A DNA stretch of 64,000 nt from Poriferisodalis sp965116715 (GTDB taxonomy: Bacteria; Actinomycetota; Acidimicrobiia; Acidimicrobiales; Poriferisodalaceae). Below the pieces are notes generated by a model. That model saw nothing but the letters and a program-made list of their open reading frames with translations, ran no database searches and had not been told where the DNA came from. Location: assembly GCA_965116715.1 (NCBI GenBank), contig OZ220724.1:3286001-3350000 (forward strand), written 5' to 3'. This document shows, in pieces, positions 49,269 through 58,800 of this stretch; within the stretch, counting starts at the first letter, position 1, and the number at the start of each line of letters is the position of its first letter. A program made the position numbers and the translations under genes.

Positions 49269-50501
49269 GTGAGCGCAGCCGGCCAGCGGCGGGGACTGTG
49301 GGAGCTAGCACACGAGCGCGGCATGACGCGGCGCCGCTTCCTGTGGCTGCTCTCGGCGGGCGGCGCCTCCGCGGTGCTGGCCGCATGCACACCGACACGG
49401 GTCCCGGCGGACACTTCGGCGTTCACCGCTCTGGCTGCCACGAAGGCGCCGTGGTTCAAGGACCCGGCGCCGTTCATCGTCCACGGCACCAAAGGCCTCG
49501 AGTCCCGCCTGGAGAACATGGACGGCTCGATCACGCCCCACCGGTACTTCTTCGTCCGGAACAACTCGGTCAGCCTCGACGTGGACCCAGACGATTGGTC
49601 GCTGAGCATCGAAGGCGACGCCGTGGCGAGGCCCATGGAGCTGTCCTATGACGAGGTGAGGGCGATGGAGAGCCGCACGATCGAGGCCTACCTCGAATGC
49701 GCCGGCAATCACCGGGCCATGTTCGACGAGTTGAACGGCAGGGTCGCGAAGGGCGACCAGTGGAAGACCGGAGCAGTGGGCAATGCCGAATGGACCGGCG
49801 TGCCGCTCGCCGATGTCCTGCGAGCAGCAGGCATCCGCCAAGGCGCTGTCAGCGTGCTGCTCGTCGGCATGGATGTCGAATCGCCGGAGGCTGGATTCCG
49901 CCGCGTGATCCCTGCGACCAAGGCCATGGACCCCGACACGCTGCTGGTGCATGGCATGAATGGCGAGACGCTGCCGCGTGACCACGGTTTCCCGCTGCGT
50001 GCGCTGGTACCCGGCTGGGTGGGCAGCACCAGCATCAAGTGGCTGAGCCGCGTCGTGGTCTCGGCCTCCCAGCAGTGGACTCGCAATAACACCACCTCGT
50101 ATGTCTTGATCGGCGACGACTACCCGCCCGAGGGCGAAGCCTCGGGGCAGGTGGTGACCACCCAGAGCATCAAGAGTGCGCTGGCGCTGCCCTGGCCGGC
50201 CGAGATCGACGCCGGCGCTCATCGCATCGGCGGCTACGCGCACTCGCCCGCAGGCCGGATCGCCGAAGTCGAATGGAGCAACGACTCGGGCGCGACCTGG
50301 CGAGGAGCGGAGCTGATCGGGCCGCAGGCACGTCTGGGGTGGGTGCGCTTCGAGTTCGCCTGGGAGGCGCCTGCCGGGATGCACACCGTGATGACCAGGG
50401 CCACCGATGTCGCCGGAAACACCCAGCCCGAGGCGGTGCCGTTCAACGAGAAGGGCTACCTCTTCAACCAGCCCCTCCCGCACCCCATCCGCGTCGTGTG
50501 A
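49269..50501 (+). CDS. Tat-exported sulfite-oxidase-like molybdopterin oxidoreductase
   Basis: The N-terminus carries a twin-arginine motif (TRRRFLWLLSAGG) followed by a lipobox LAAC with Cys40, so it is probably a Tat-exported lipoprotein. The molybdopterin domain has the Mo-coordinating Cys144 in YLECAGNHR, plus HGMNGETLPRDHGFPLRALV and GSTSIKWL. The C-terminal dimerisation domain includes AEVEWSNDSGATW. This fits the sulfite oxidase / SoxC / YedY-like superfamily; the substrate is unknown and no haem subunit is adjacent. GTG 49269 lies 3 nt after dapB; ATG 49323 is an alternative starting right at the Tat motif. Confidence 0.87.
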   Translation: MSAAGQRRGLWELAHERGMTRRRFLWLLSAGGASAVLAACTPTRVPADTSAFTALAATKAPWFKDPAPFIVHGTKGLESRLENMDGSITPHRYFFVRNNSVSLDVDPDDWSLSIEGDAVARPMELSYDEVRAMESRTIEAYLECAGNHRAMFDELNGRVAKGDQWKTGAVGNAEWTGVPLADVLRAAGIRQGAVSVLLVGMDVESPEAGFRRVIPATKAMDPDTLLVHGMNGETLPRDHGFPLRALVPGWVGSTSIKWLSRVVVSASQQWTRNNTTSYVLIGDDYPPEGEASGQVVTTQSIKSALALPWPAEIDAGAHRIGGYAHSPAGRIAEVEWSNDSGATWRGAELIGPQARLGWVRFEFAWEAPAGMHTVMTRATDVAGNTQPEAVPFNEKGYLFNQPLPHPIRVV

Positions 50502-50522
50502 CATCGGCGAGGCTCACCGATG
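50502..50522. terminator. Inverted repeat between convergent genes
   Basis: CATCGG ... CCGATG (6-bp stem, 9-nt loop) lies in the 36-nt gap between the oxidoreductase gene and rnj. A possible bidirectional terminator with no T-tract. Confidence 0.35.
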
Positions 50523-50537
50523 GCGATGTGACCAGGC

Positions 50538-52274
50538 TCAGTCGAGGGAGATGACGGCGGCGGAGATGGCGGGGCGGCGGCGGGTGCGGGTGCCGACGAA
50601 GCGGCCCGCAGCTCGGCGGATCACCCGCTCGATCTCTTCGGAGTCTGGGTTGGCCCGTGACTGCTTGACGGCTCGCTCGACGGACTCGGCGACCTCGTCG
50701 GACAGGGCTTCGACGACATCGGCGTGTTTGGTCACGTCCAGCCAGCCTTGCGAGGCGATGTCGGGTGCGGTCGCCAGACGACCTTTGCGGTCCAGCACGA
50801 CGGTCACGTGCACGAATCCTGCGGTGAGGGCCAAGCGCTCGCCGATGACCTCGGTGTCAGGATCGTCGAGCGTCCCGTCCACGTAGTGATACGGCGCCGG
50901 CACGCCGGCGCGGACCTGGAGCTCGTTGCCCTTGAGCGTGATCTGGGCGCCGTCAGTCAGCGTCAGCACTCGCTTGGCCTTCATGCCGAGTTCTCGGGCA
51001 AGCCCGGCGTGGCGGGCCAGCATGTGGTACTCGCCCTCGATCGGCACGAACCAGCGTGGCCGGCACGCCTGGTGCAGCTCGCGCAGCTCGTCGCGCTGGG
51101 CATGTCCGGACGTGTGGACCTGCTCGTGGCCGTCGTGGATCACCTCGGCACCCTGGCGGGCCAGCCGCGACACCAGCCGGAACACGGCTCGCTCGTTGCC
51201 CGGGATCGGGTGGCTTGACAGGATCACCGTGTCGTCAGGGCCGGTGGTCACTTCGGAATGCGCTCCGCCGGCGATCTGCGACAGCGCCGCACCAGGCTCG
51301 CCCTGACTGCCGGTGCACACGACACAGACGTCCCGAGGTTCAAGGCTGCCGAGCTGCTCGACACCGGCTACCGCACGCTCCGGAACGTCGAGAACCCCCA
51401 GCTGGCGAGCGATGCGGAAGTTGTTCACCATCGAGCGACCCAGAGGGACCACCACCCGGCCCTCGGATATCGCGGCATCGCAGATCTGCTGGACCCGGTG
51501 CAGGTGACTGGCAAAGCAGCTCACGATCAGACGCCGGTCCGGCCGCTCGCTGAACAGCCGCCGCAGCGTGGCGCCGATCTCGGTCTCCGATGCGCTGCGC
51601 CCCGGCCGGTCGGCGTTGGTGGAATCGGCCATCAGCAGCGCGATGCCCTCGTCGCCCAGTTCCCGCAAGCGGTCCAAGTCGGTCAGCCGGCCGTCCACCG
51701 GTGAGGGGTCGATCTTGAAGTCGCCCGTGTGCACGAGCGCACCGACCGGCGTGTGCAGCACGATGCACAGGCTCTGGGGCACCGAATGGGTGATCGGCAG
51801 CGCCTCGATGTCGAACGGGCCGATCTTGCGGCGCTCGCCGTCGCCGATGACATGAAACGACGTGCGGTCGGCGAGGCGCGCCTCGGTCACCTTGTGCTCC
51901 GCGAGCGCCATCGACAGGGCCGACCCGTACAGCGGCACCTCGATGCTGCGCAGGAAGTGCGGCACGCCGCCCAGGTGGTCCTCATGCCCATGCGTCACCA
52001 CCAGTCCGACGACGTCGCGGGCACGCGAGTTGAGCCAGCCCATGTCGGGAAGCACTTGCTGCACCCCGGGCATGATCGCCGGGTCGGGAAACATCACCCC
52101 GAAGTCGATGACGAGCAGCTTGCCGCCTTGCTCCACCACGGTGCAGTTGCGTCCGACGTCGCCCAGCCCGCCCAGGAAGGTGACCGTCACGGGCTGCGAT
52201 GCAGCGCCGCCTTTCGGGACTGCCGGCTGTGTCGATGCGCCCCGCGTCGAGGGGCGCCGCTTGCGCCGGCTCAA
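50538..52274 (-). CDS. rnj: Ribonuclease J
   Basis: Metallo-beta-lactamase/beta-CASP ribonuclease with 5'-3' exo- and endonuclease activity. The metal motif THGHEDH (94-100) is followed by HSVPQSLCIVLHTPVGALVH, GDFKID, LLMADSTNADRPGRS, SCFASHLHRVQQ, CTGSQGEPG and HTSGHAQRDEL. The basic 28-residue head precedes VTVTFLGGLGDVGRNC. The TTG start overlaps the dapA stop (TTGA), an arrangement common in actinobacteria (dapA-rnj). Confidence 0.95.
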   Translation of the reverse strand: MSRRKRRPSTRGASTQPAVPKGGAASQPVTVTFLGGLGDVGRNCTVVEQGGKLLVIDFGVMFPDPAIMPGVQQVLPDMGWLNSRARDVVGLVVTHGHEDHLGGVPHFLRSIEVPLYGSALSMALAEHKVTEARLADRTSFHVIGDGERRKIGPFDIEALPITHSVPQSLCIVLHTPVGALVHTGDFKIDPSPVDGRLTDLDRLRELGDEGIALLMADSTNADRPGRSASETEIGATLRRLFSERPDRRLIVSCFASHLHRVQQICDAAISEGRVVVPLGRSMVNNFRIARQLGVLDVPERAVAGVEQLGSLEPRDVCVVCTGSQGEPGAALSQIAGGAHSEVTTGPDDTVILSSHPIPGNERAVFRLVSRLARQGAEVIHDGHEQVHTSGHAQRDELRELHQACRPRWFVPIEGEYHMLARHAGLARELGMKAKRVLTLTDGAQITLKGNELQVRAGVPAPYHYVDGTLDDPDTEVIGERLALTAGFVHVTVVLDRKGRLATAPDIASQGWLDVTKHADVVEALSDEVAESVERAVKQSRANPDSEEIERVIRRAAGRFVGTRTRRRPAISAAVISLD

Positions 52275-53155
52275 GTCTGCTTCAGTCGGGCGTAGACCTC
52301 TCGAGCGCGGTCCTCCAGGCCGTCGGGCGTCGGGCCCATGGGCAGCCGAGGCTCGCCGACCCGAAGGCCCAGCGTGCGCAGCATGGCCTTGGTCGGCACG
52401 GGATTGGGAGCCGCGTCGCCGGTCTCGTAGTCGTAGCTCTCGAGCAGGGTGGCGTTGATCTCGCGCGCCTTGGTGGTGTCGCCCGCCTCCCAGGCGTCGA
52501 ACATCGCCACGTGCTCAGCAGCGCTCCAGTGGGCCGCGACGCTGATCACACCTACGGCACCGACCGCAAGCAGCGGCAGCGTGAAGCTGTCGTCACCGCT
52601 GTACACCTCGAAGCCCGCTGGCGCCTCGGCGATGACCTTCGCGGTCTCGCCCGGATTCGCCGCTGCGTCCTTCACCCCCACGATGTTGGGGATCTGCGCC
52701 AGCTCCAGCAGCGTGGGCGTATCGATCTTGCGCCCCGTGCGGACCGGGATGTCGTACATGATGATCGGCAGATCGGTGCACTCGGCGACTGCGGCGAAGT
52801 GGGCCTTGATGCCGGCCTGCGAGGGACGGTTGTAGTACGGCGTGACGGCCAGGATGCCGTCCACGCCGAGTTCGGCTGCCTTGCGGGTCTGGCTCACCGA
52901 ATGCGCCGTGTCGTTGGTGGTGGTGCCGGCCACGACAGGCACCGTGACCGCCTCTGCGACGGCGCGCCAGAGATCCCAGTCTTCCTCGTCGGTGATCGTG
53001 GGGGCCTCGCCGGTGGTGCCGGTGATGACGAGGCCTTCGGCGCCCTCGCCGACGAGCCAGCGGGCCAGCGCCACGCCTGCATCCACATCCAGCGATCCAT
53101 CCGCCGCGAACGGCGTGACCATCGCCGGAACAACCCGTCCGAATCGAGCGCTCAT
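52271..53155 (-). CDS. dapA: 4-hydroxy-tetrahydrodipicolinate synthase
   Basis: Condenses pyruvate with aspartate semialdehyde. Motifs are VPAMVTPFAADGSLD, GLVITGTTGEAPTIT, the Tyr-containing VTPYYNRPSQAG, and the Schiff-base Lys in NIVGVKDAAANPG. ATG 53155 gives 294 residues and follows TAGTCT by 7 nt; longer in-frame extensions lack homology. It is translationally coupled to rnj. Confidence 0.96.
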   Translation of the reverse strand: MSARFGRVVPAMVTPFAADGSLDVDAGVALARWLVGEGAEGLVITGTTGEAPTITDEEDWDLWRAVAEAVTVPVVAGTTTNDTAHSVSQTRKAAELGVDGILAVTPYYNRPSQAGIKAHFAAVAECTDLPIIMYDIPVRTGRKIDTPTLLELAQIPNIVGVKDAAANPGETAKVIAEAPAGFEVYSGDDSFTLPLLAVGAVGVISVAAHWSAAEHVAMFDAWEAGDTTKAREINATLLESYDYETGDAAPNPVPTKAMLRTLGLRVGEPRLPMGPTPDGLEDRAREVYARLKQT

Positions 53156-53162
53156 GGTTTCG

Positions 53163-53168
53163 AGACTA
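53163..53168 (-). promoter_or_regulatory. -10 box (TAGTCT) for leaderless dapA
   Basis: TAGTCT lies 7 nt before the dapA ATG on the minus strand. Confidence 0.5.
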
Positions 53169-53226
53169 CTGCTGCGCCCGCGGCCGCCTGCAACTGATTT
53201 GACGGATCGCCGTGGCCGCTCGTGGC

Positions 53227-53904
53227 TCAAACGCTGCCCTCGTCGGCCCGGTTGATGCCGAGCGAGGCCAGCAGGTCTTCGTGAAGCTCGAACCACACGG
53301 TGTGATAGCTGGGGATCATCGGCTTGGTGAGGTAGTCGAGTTCGCCGGCCTGCAGCCTGCTGAGTGCCTCGGTAAAGCGCGGCGCGTAGTTGTCGTAGCG
53401 AGCCATCGCGCTGCAGAGCTGTTCGAGCACGCCGCCGAGCTCGCCGTGCAGAGTCTCTAGCCGGCCAATGACGGCTGCGTCGTAGTCGGGGTCGCTGTGA
53501 TCGTTCAGCCGCCCGCCGTCGCCGGGGCCTGCCCCTGCGGCAGCCGGGTGATCTGGCGGAAGCACCTGCCAGTCGGTGCAGAGCTGCAGCATCTTGGGGT
53601 TCAGCGCCAGGAAGTCCCGGTAGGCCCCAGTAACCGCTTCGCGCGTGCCAGCAGCATCCAATTCGGCCGCCAGCGCCGCCTCGCCGTCATCGCGTCCGGT
53701 CGGTGTCAGGATGAACTTCGGCACGCCGCCGACCTCACGGAACATGCAGTGCCCGGCCGCATCCAGCTCGGCTAGGAGCCACTCGGTGTCGTCAGGCTCT
53801 AGCCCGTGGATCGCGGCGACATCGTCGATCTCGCCGAGACCCTTGAGACGCAGGGCGAGCCACACCAGCAAGCGCGGCTCCGAGATATGAGGGGCGGTGC
53901 TCAC
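53227..53904 (-). CDS. Winged-helix-like conserved protein of unknown function
   Basis: A 225-residue protein. The first 70 residues (LLVWLALRLKGLGEIDDVAA, then HCMFREVGGVPKFILTPTG) look like a winged-helix domain. The C-terminal half is helical and ends with the striking YHTVWFELHEDLLASLGI, a pattern seen in a family of uncharacterised actinobacterial proteins sometimes labelled transcriptional regulators. GTG 53904 is chosen because GAGG lies just upstream and it avoids overlapping the acyl-CoA ligase gene, with which it appears co-transcribed. Confidence 0.65.
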   Translation of the reverse strand: MSTAPHISEPRLLVWLALRLKGLGEIDDVAAIHGLEPDDTEWLLAELDAAGHCMFREVGGVPKFILTPTGRDDGEAALAAELDAAGTREAVTGAYRDFLALNPKMLQLCTDWQVLPPDHPAAAGAGPGDGGRLNDHSDPDYDAAVIGRLETLHGELGGVLEQLCSAMARYDNYAPRFTEALSRLQAGELDYLTKPMIPSYHTVWFELHEDLLASLGINRADEGSV

Positions 53905-53911
53905 TCTCGCC

Positions 53912-55537
53912 TCACTCAACGACGAGATCGGCAAAGCGGTCGCGCAGCGTTTTCTTGGAGAACTTGCCGGTCGAGGTCTTCGGCACCTCGTCGATGATCT
54001 GGGTCGCGCTCGGCAGCCACCACCTCGCCATCCGCGGCGTCAGGTACTCGATGAGCTCGTCGTGGGTGATGGTCTCTCCCTCGACGGGCACCACGCACGC
54101 CATCGGACGCTCCATCCAGCGCTCGGACGCCACGGCGACCACGGCAGCCTCGGCCACCTTGGGATGGCTCATGATCTCGTTCTCCACCTCGGCCGAGCTG
54201 ATCCACTCGCCGCCCGACTTGATGAGATCCTTCGTGCGGTCCACGAGCCGGATGTAGCCGTTCGGGTCGCAGGTGGCCACGTCGCCGGTTCGCAGCCAGC
54301 CGTCGGCAGTGAACGAGTCGGCCGCGTCGGGACGGTTGTAGTACGAGCCGGTCACATACGGGCCTCGCACATGCAACTCCCCGGACGACTCGCCGTCGCG
54401 TGGCAGCTCATCGGTGGTGTCAGGTTCGCAGATGCGGAACTCCACAGTCGGCAGGATCGTGCCGACCGTGGTGCGCAGGTCGGCCTTGGCGTCGTCGTCG
54501 AGGCTCTGCTGGCCGGAGCGGATGTGTGCGATCGAGCACAGCGGGCTGGTCTCGGTCATGCCCCACGCCTGCAGGATCGGCAGCCCCACCGCCTCCCGGT
54601 ACCCCTCAGACAGCGCTTTGGGCACCGCCGAGCCGCCGCAGGGAATAGCCCGCAGGCTCGACACGTCGCGCCCTTCCAGCTCGCCCAGCACGCCCATCCA
54701 GATAGTGGGAACCCCAGCAGCGAGCGTGACCCGCTCGGTCTCGATGAGCTCGGCAAGCGGTTTGGGCGCGAGGTTCGGGCCGGGGTTGACGAGCTTGGCG
54801 CCGGCGGCCACGGCCGCGTGACTGAGACCCCAGCTGTTGGCGTGGAACATCGGCACCACCGGCATGACCACATCGCTCTCGCACACCCCGGCCGAGTCGA
54901 CCAGCATCGCTGCAAGCGTGTGGAGGTAGGTGGAGCGGTGGCTGTACACCACGCCCTTGGGCTCGCCGGTGGTGCCGCTCGTGTAGCACATGGATGCCGC
55001 TTGGCGTTCGTCGGCGACGCGGAATCCCGCCGGCGACGCGGCCGCCAGCAGCTCCTCGTAGTCGACGATGCGCGGGTCGTCGGGAATGTCGGGTCCGCTG
55101 CCGCTGCCGGAGTCGTCCATGACAACCACGTGGCGGACGGTTGTCATGGTGTCGATCAGCGGCCACAGCAGCGGCAGCAGCGACCGGTCGGCGAAGATCA
55201 CCTCGTCCTCTGCGTGGTTGGCGATGTAGGTGACCTGCTCGGCGAACAGCCGGATGTTGAGCGTGTGCAGCACCCGGCCTGAGCACGGCGCAGCGAAGTA
55301 CAGCTCGAGATGGCGGTCGGTGTTCCACGCAAAGGTGGCGACCCGCCCGTCGGCGGAGATGCCCAGATCGTCGAGCGCACCGCCGAGCAGCCGGGTCCGT
55401 TCGGCCCAGCGCCCGTAGTTCGTGCGCTCGATGCCCGTCGCGGTGGCGGTGACGAGCTCCTTGTCGGCAAACAGCGTCTCGGCGCGCTCGAACAGCGGAT
55501 CAAGGGTGAGCGGCAGACTCATCATCGTCGAATCCAT
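53912..55537 (-). CDS. Medium/long-chain acyl-CoA ligase (AMP-forming)
   Basis: Adenylate-forming enzyme activating a fatty acid to acyl-CoA. The P-loop-like CYTSGTTGEPKGVVYSHRS, the QAWGMTETSPLCS motif, DGWLRTGDVATCDPNGYI, VDRTKDLIKSGGEWIS and the C-terminal catalytic Lys region VPKTSTGKFSKKTLRD are all present. The length and HANSWGL fit the AlkK-type fatty-acyl-CoA ligases. ATG 55537 follows TAGCCT by 8 nt; ATGs at 55525 and 55522 are alternatives. Together with the racemase at 1738 it suggests active fatty-acid catabolism. Confidence 0.92.
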   Translation of the reverse strand: MDSTMMSLPLTLDPLFERAETLFADKELVTATATGIERTNYGRWAERTRLLGGALDDLGISADGRVATFAWNTDRHLELYFAAPCSGRVLHTLNIRLFAEQVTYIANHAEDEVIFADRSLLPLLWPLIDTMTTVRHVVVMDDSGSGSGPDIPDDPRIVDYEELLAAASPAGFRVADERQAASMCYTSGTTGEPKGVVYSHRSTYLHTLAAMLVDSAGVCESDVVMPVVPMFHANSWGLSHAAVAAGAKLVNPGPNLAPKPLAELIETERVTLAAGVPTIWMGVLGELEGRDVSSLRAIPCGGSAVPKALSEGYREAVGLPILQAWGMTETSPLCSIAHIRSGQQSLDDDAKADLRTTVGTILPTVEFRICEPDTTDELPRDGESSGELHVRGPYVTGSYYNRPDAADSFTADGWLRTGDVATCDPNGYIRLVDRTKDLIKSGGEWISSAEVENEIMSHPKVAEAAVVAVASERWMERPMACVVPVEGETITHDELIEYLTPRMARWWLPSATQIIDEVPKTSTGKFSKKTLRDRFADLVVE

Positions 55538-55545
55538 GACGCCGC

Positions 55546-55551
55546 AGGCTA
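55546..55551 (-). promoter_or_regulatory. -10 box (TAGCCT) for leaderless acyl-CoA ligase
   Basis: TAGCCT lies 8 nt before ATG 55537 on the minus strand. Confidence 0.45.
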
Positions 55552-55750
55552 GAGGCCACAAGCTCTTCGCTGGGAGAGACGCGAAAGCGCGGTCAGCTCA
55601 CTTGCGTCGTGACGGCGGATGACGGTGGATCTGAGAATCACGCAGAAGTGCGGATGAAGCGGTGCTTCCAGTCAAGGCCGCACGGTAACAACGCAGCAGG
55701 AAACACAACCGCGGCCGACTTGGGCCTCCGGTCCACCACCGACTAGCGAG

Positions 55751-55756
55751 TATCGT
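55751..55756 (+). promoter_or_regulatory. -10 box (TATCGT) for the GHKL-DUF3883 gene
   Basis: TATCGT would give a leader of about 85 nt with TTGGAGAGG before ATG 55845. Unlike many neighbours this gene would not be leaderless. Confidence 0.35.
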
Positions 55757-55844
55757 GACCAGTTTGATGTCGCTTGGACAGCTGGTAGGCATCACCTGAA
55801 CGGTCACAAGTTGTCGAGCCGGTGAAGATCTTGGAGAGGCAGCT

Positions 55845-58800
55845 ATGACGAGCAACTACGTCCAGATACGCAAGGACAACGAGGACGAATACAGTCCAGG
55901 GGCACTTCGAATGGTGGAGCTCCTACTTGCAGACCTATACGCTGACCGAGCGCACTTCATTTACGAATTGCTACAGAATGCCGAAGATGCTCTCCGGCGC
56001 AGAACCGGCTGGAGCGGGCCGCGGACAGTCACGTTTGATCTCGATGGCGCAGGTTTACGTGTTTCGCATTATGGAATTCCGTTCGACGAGAAAGACGTAC
56101 GAGGGGTATGCGGAGTTGCCGAAAGCACTAAAGATCAAACCAGCATCGGCAGGTTCGGGGTTGGGTTCAAATCTGTATATGCGTTTACTGACCGACCAGA
56201 AATCCACTCCGGCACCGAAGCCTTCGCCATCGAGAACTTCTTCTTTCCAGTAGCCATAGAGCCCATGCAGAAAAATGAGGACGAAACTCTCATAACAATT
56301 CCTTTCAGCGCCAACTCGGAAGGCAACAAAGAAACGATAGCCAAAGCGCTGTTTGATCTTGGAACTTCTTCACTACTATTTCTGAGCGAAATAGATGAGA
56401 TAGTGTGGACCATAGACGGCTCACTGGTCGGCCACTATCTGCGGGAGTCCGTGGCAAAGGAACCTAGTGTCCGTCAGGTGACTGTCGTCGGCCATGAGTC
56501 GAGTGAATCGGAGATAGGCGATCAATGGTTGGTGTTCTCGCAGCCTGTATATGCAGAGAGCGGAGAATATCGCGGTGAAGTGGAAGTGGCTTGGAACAAG
56601 CAAGTTGATGCAGATGGACAGGAGACTATTGCGCCAGCAAGACGATCGCCTCTCGTGGTGTATTTCCCGACTGTGCTTGAAACACATCTGGGCTTGCTCA
56701 TCCAAGGTCCATACAACACAACACCGAGTCGGGAGAACGTTCGAGAATCGGATGCTTGGAACCAGATGTGCATGGAAGAAACTGGCGAACTCATAGTCAA
56801 TAGCGTTCGCTGGCTGCGAGATGTCGGGATGCTGAGTGCCGACGTCCTTGAGTGTTTACCGATCGTACCTGACAAACTCGAGGGCTCGATATTCATGCGG
56901 CTTCATGAGCAAACGAAGCTGGCGGTAGCTCATCACGAACTGCTCCCCACAGCAGAAGGGGGATACGTGGCGAGCAAAGATGCTTGTCTCGGACGCACCG
57001 ACGATCTTCGCAGACTGTTGGCACCGGACCAGCTTGCGTCTCTTCTTGATCACGACGAGCCACTCCAGTGGCTTCACGGCAGCATCTCGCGCGATCGAAC
57101 CCCAACGTTGCGCGGGTTTCTGATGCAAGAGCTTGGTGTCCAAGAGGTAACTCCGGACATGCTCCTACAGCGCCTGACCCGTGAGTTCCTAGAGGAGCAG
57201 ACCGACGAGTGGATCGTGCGCCTCTATAGATTCCTTGGCAGTCAAAAGGCACTACGCCAGCGTGCAGAGTCACTTCCTATTGTCCGACTCTTCGACGGTT
57301 CGCATGTTCCTCCATTCGATGGTGGCGCACCGCTTGCTTTTCTCCCAGGCTCATCAGAAACGAGTTTCCCGACTGTACGAGCGTCCGTGTGTAGCACAAC
57401 GGAAGCCATGGAATTCTTGGAATCATTAGGTCTTTCCGAACCCGATCCTGTTGACAATGTAGTACGCCACGTGTTGCCCAAATACGATATCGATTCAACC
57501 GTGGTCGCAGATGAGGAATATGCGGCTGATATCAGTGTGATACTCGCCGCGTCCCGCACAGATTCACATTCACAGCGAGAGAAGCTCGGAGATGCGCTAG
57601 GAAGTGCAACGTGGGTTAAGTCTGTAGACGGCGTCGGTACATCTGGATTGTGGTCGAGACCAACTGATGTGTACTTGGCCACCGAGCGACTTCAGCAACT
57701 CTTCGATGGCGTTACGGACGTGCGGGTGGTAGACAACAGTGTCGCCTGTCTTCGGGGCGAAGAAACCAGAAACCTATTGGAGCGGGCTGGCGCTTCTCGG
57801 CATCTGAGACTGCAGGACGTCCAGTGCGATCTCTCCGACGACGAACTTGTGGTGATACGGCGAAGTAGTGGCCTCGAAAAGTCGACGTGGGACAGGATCG
57901 AGGACAAGGGCATTCAAGGGTTGGACGAATTGCTTGACAGCCTGCTTCGGCTCGATCACTCAGACAGGCGGGCACGAGCAGGTGAACTTTGGAGCGCCTT
58001 GGGCGATCTCTATCGGCGTGGCGGAGCTGGCGCATTTCAGACCACCTATTCTTGGAGCTTCAATCGCGACAGCAGGCGCGTCACTTTCCCGTCAGCATTT
58101 GTACGTCAGTTGAATGATCGTCCTTGGGTACCGGACTCATCGAATAATCTGCGTCTACCTGCATTGGTCTTCTTCGAAGAAACCGGATGGGAACCGAACA
58201 GTTATCTTCAGTCAATAGTCGAATTCAAGCCTTCGGCACTATCACTCTTGGCAAGAGAGACGGGCATCGAGGCCGGTCTACTGGATCTGCTCTTGGATAT
58301 GGGTGTGACCAGCGAAGCGGCACTGCGAGAACGACTCGGCATCACCCAAGAGGAAGGGGAGAGAGTAACCGCCACAATGGAGAATGGCATTCAGTCCCTT
58401 CCGAGAGAACGAAGGCAGGACTCACTTGCATCGGAGTTATCAGCTAATGAAGAATCCGAATACGACGCCGATAGTAGCGATGCCGTTACCTTGAGGCAGC
58501 CACCCGGCGCTACTCGCCCACGTGACTTTGTGTCCTACGTTGCGGTCACTTCGGGAGCCGCGGACGACGCTGATCCTGACGAACTGGAGCACGCGGCCCG
58601 AATGGATCTGGAAGCTTCGGCAATCGAGTTCATCTTGGATCGTGAGCCAGATTGGCGGCGTACCAGAACCAACAATCCGGGTTTCGACCTCTACCGGGGT
58701 CCATCAATCGATTCTGCGACCCAGTGGTGCGAAGTCAAGGCCATGACAGGCACGCTTGATGACCGACCTGTAGGAATGTCAGCCGTTCAATTCGAGTGCG

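Larger units (their letters stand above)
55538..55844. other. 307-nt divergent intergenic region
   Basis: Holds the ligase -10 box near its left end and the probable promoter and leader of the GHKL-DUF3883 gene on the right (TATCGT at 55751). Between them I see no gene, RNA or clear repeat. Base composition falls from left to right toward the AT-richer gene. Confidence 0.7.

Noticed and set aside
52199..53197. A 332-codon open frame on the plus strand
   Set aside because: It lies antisense to dapA, whose motifs are unambiguous; long antisense frames are expected in GC-rich DNA.
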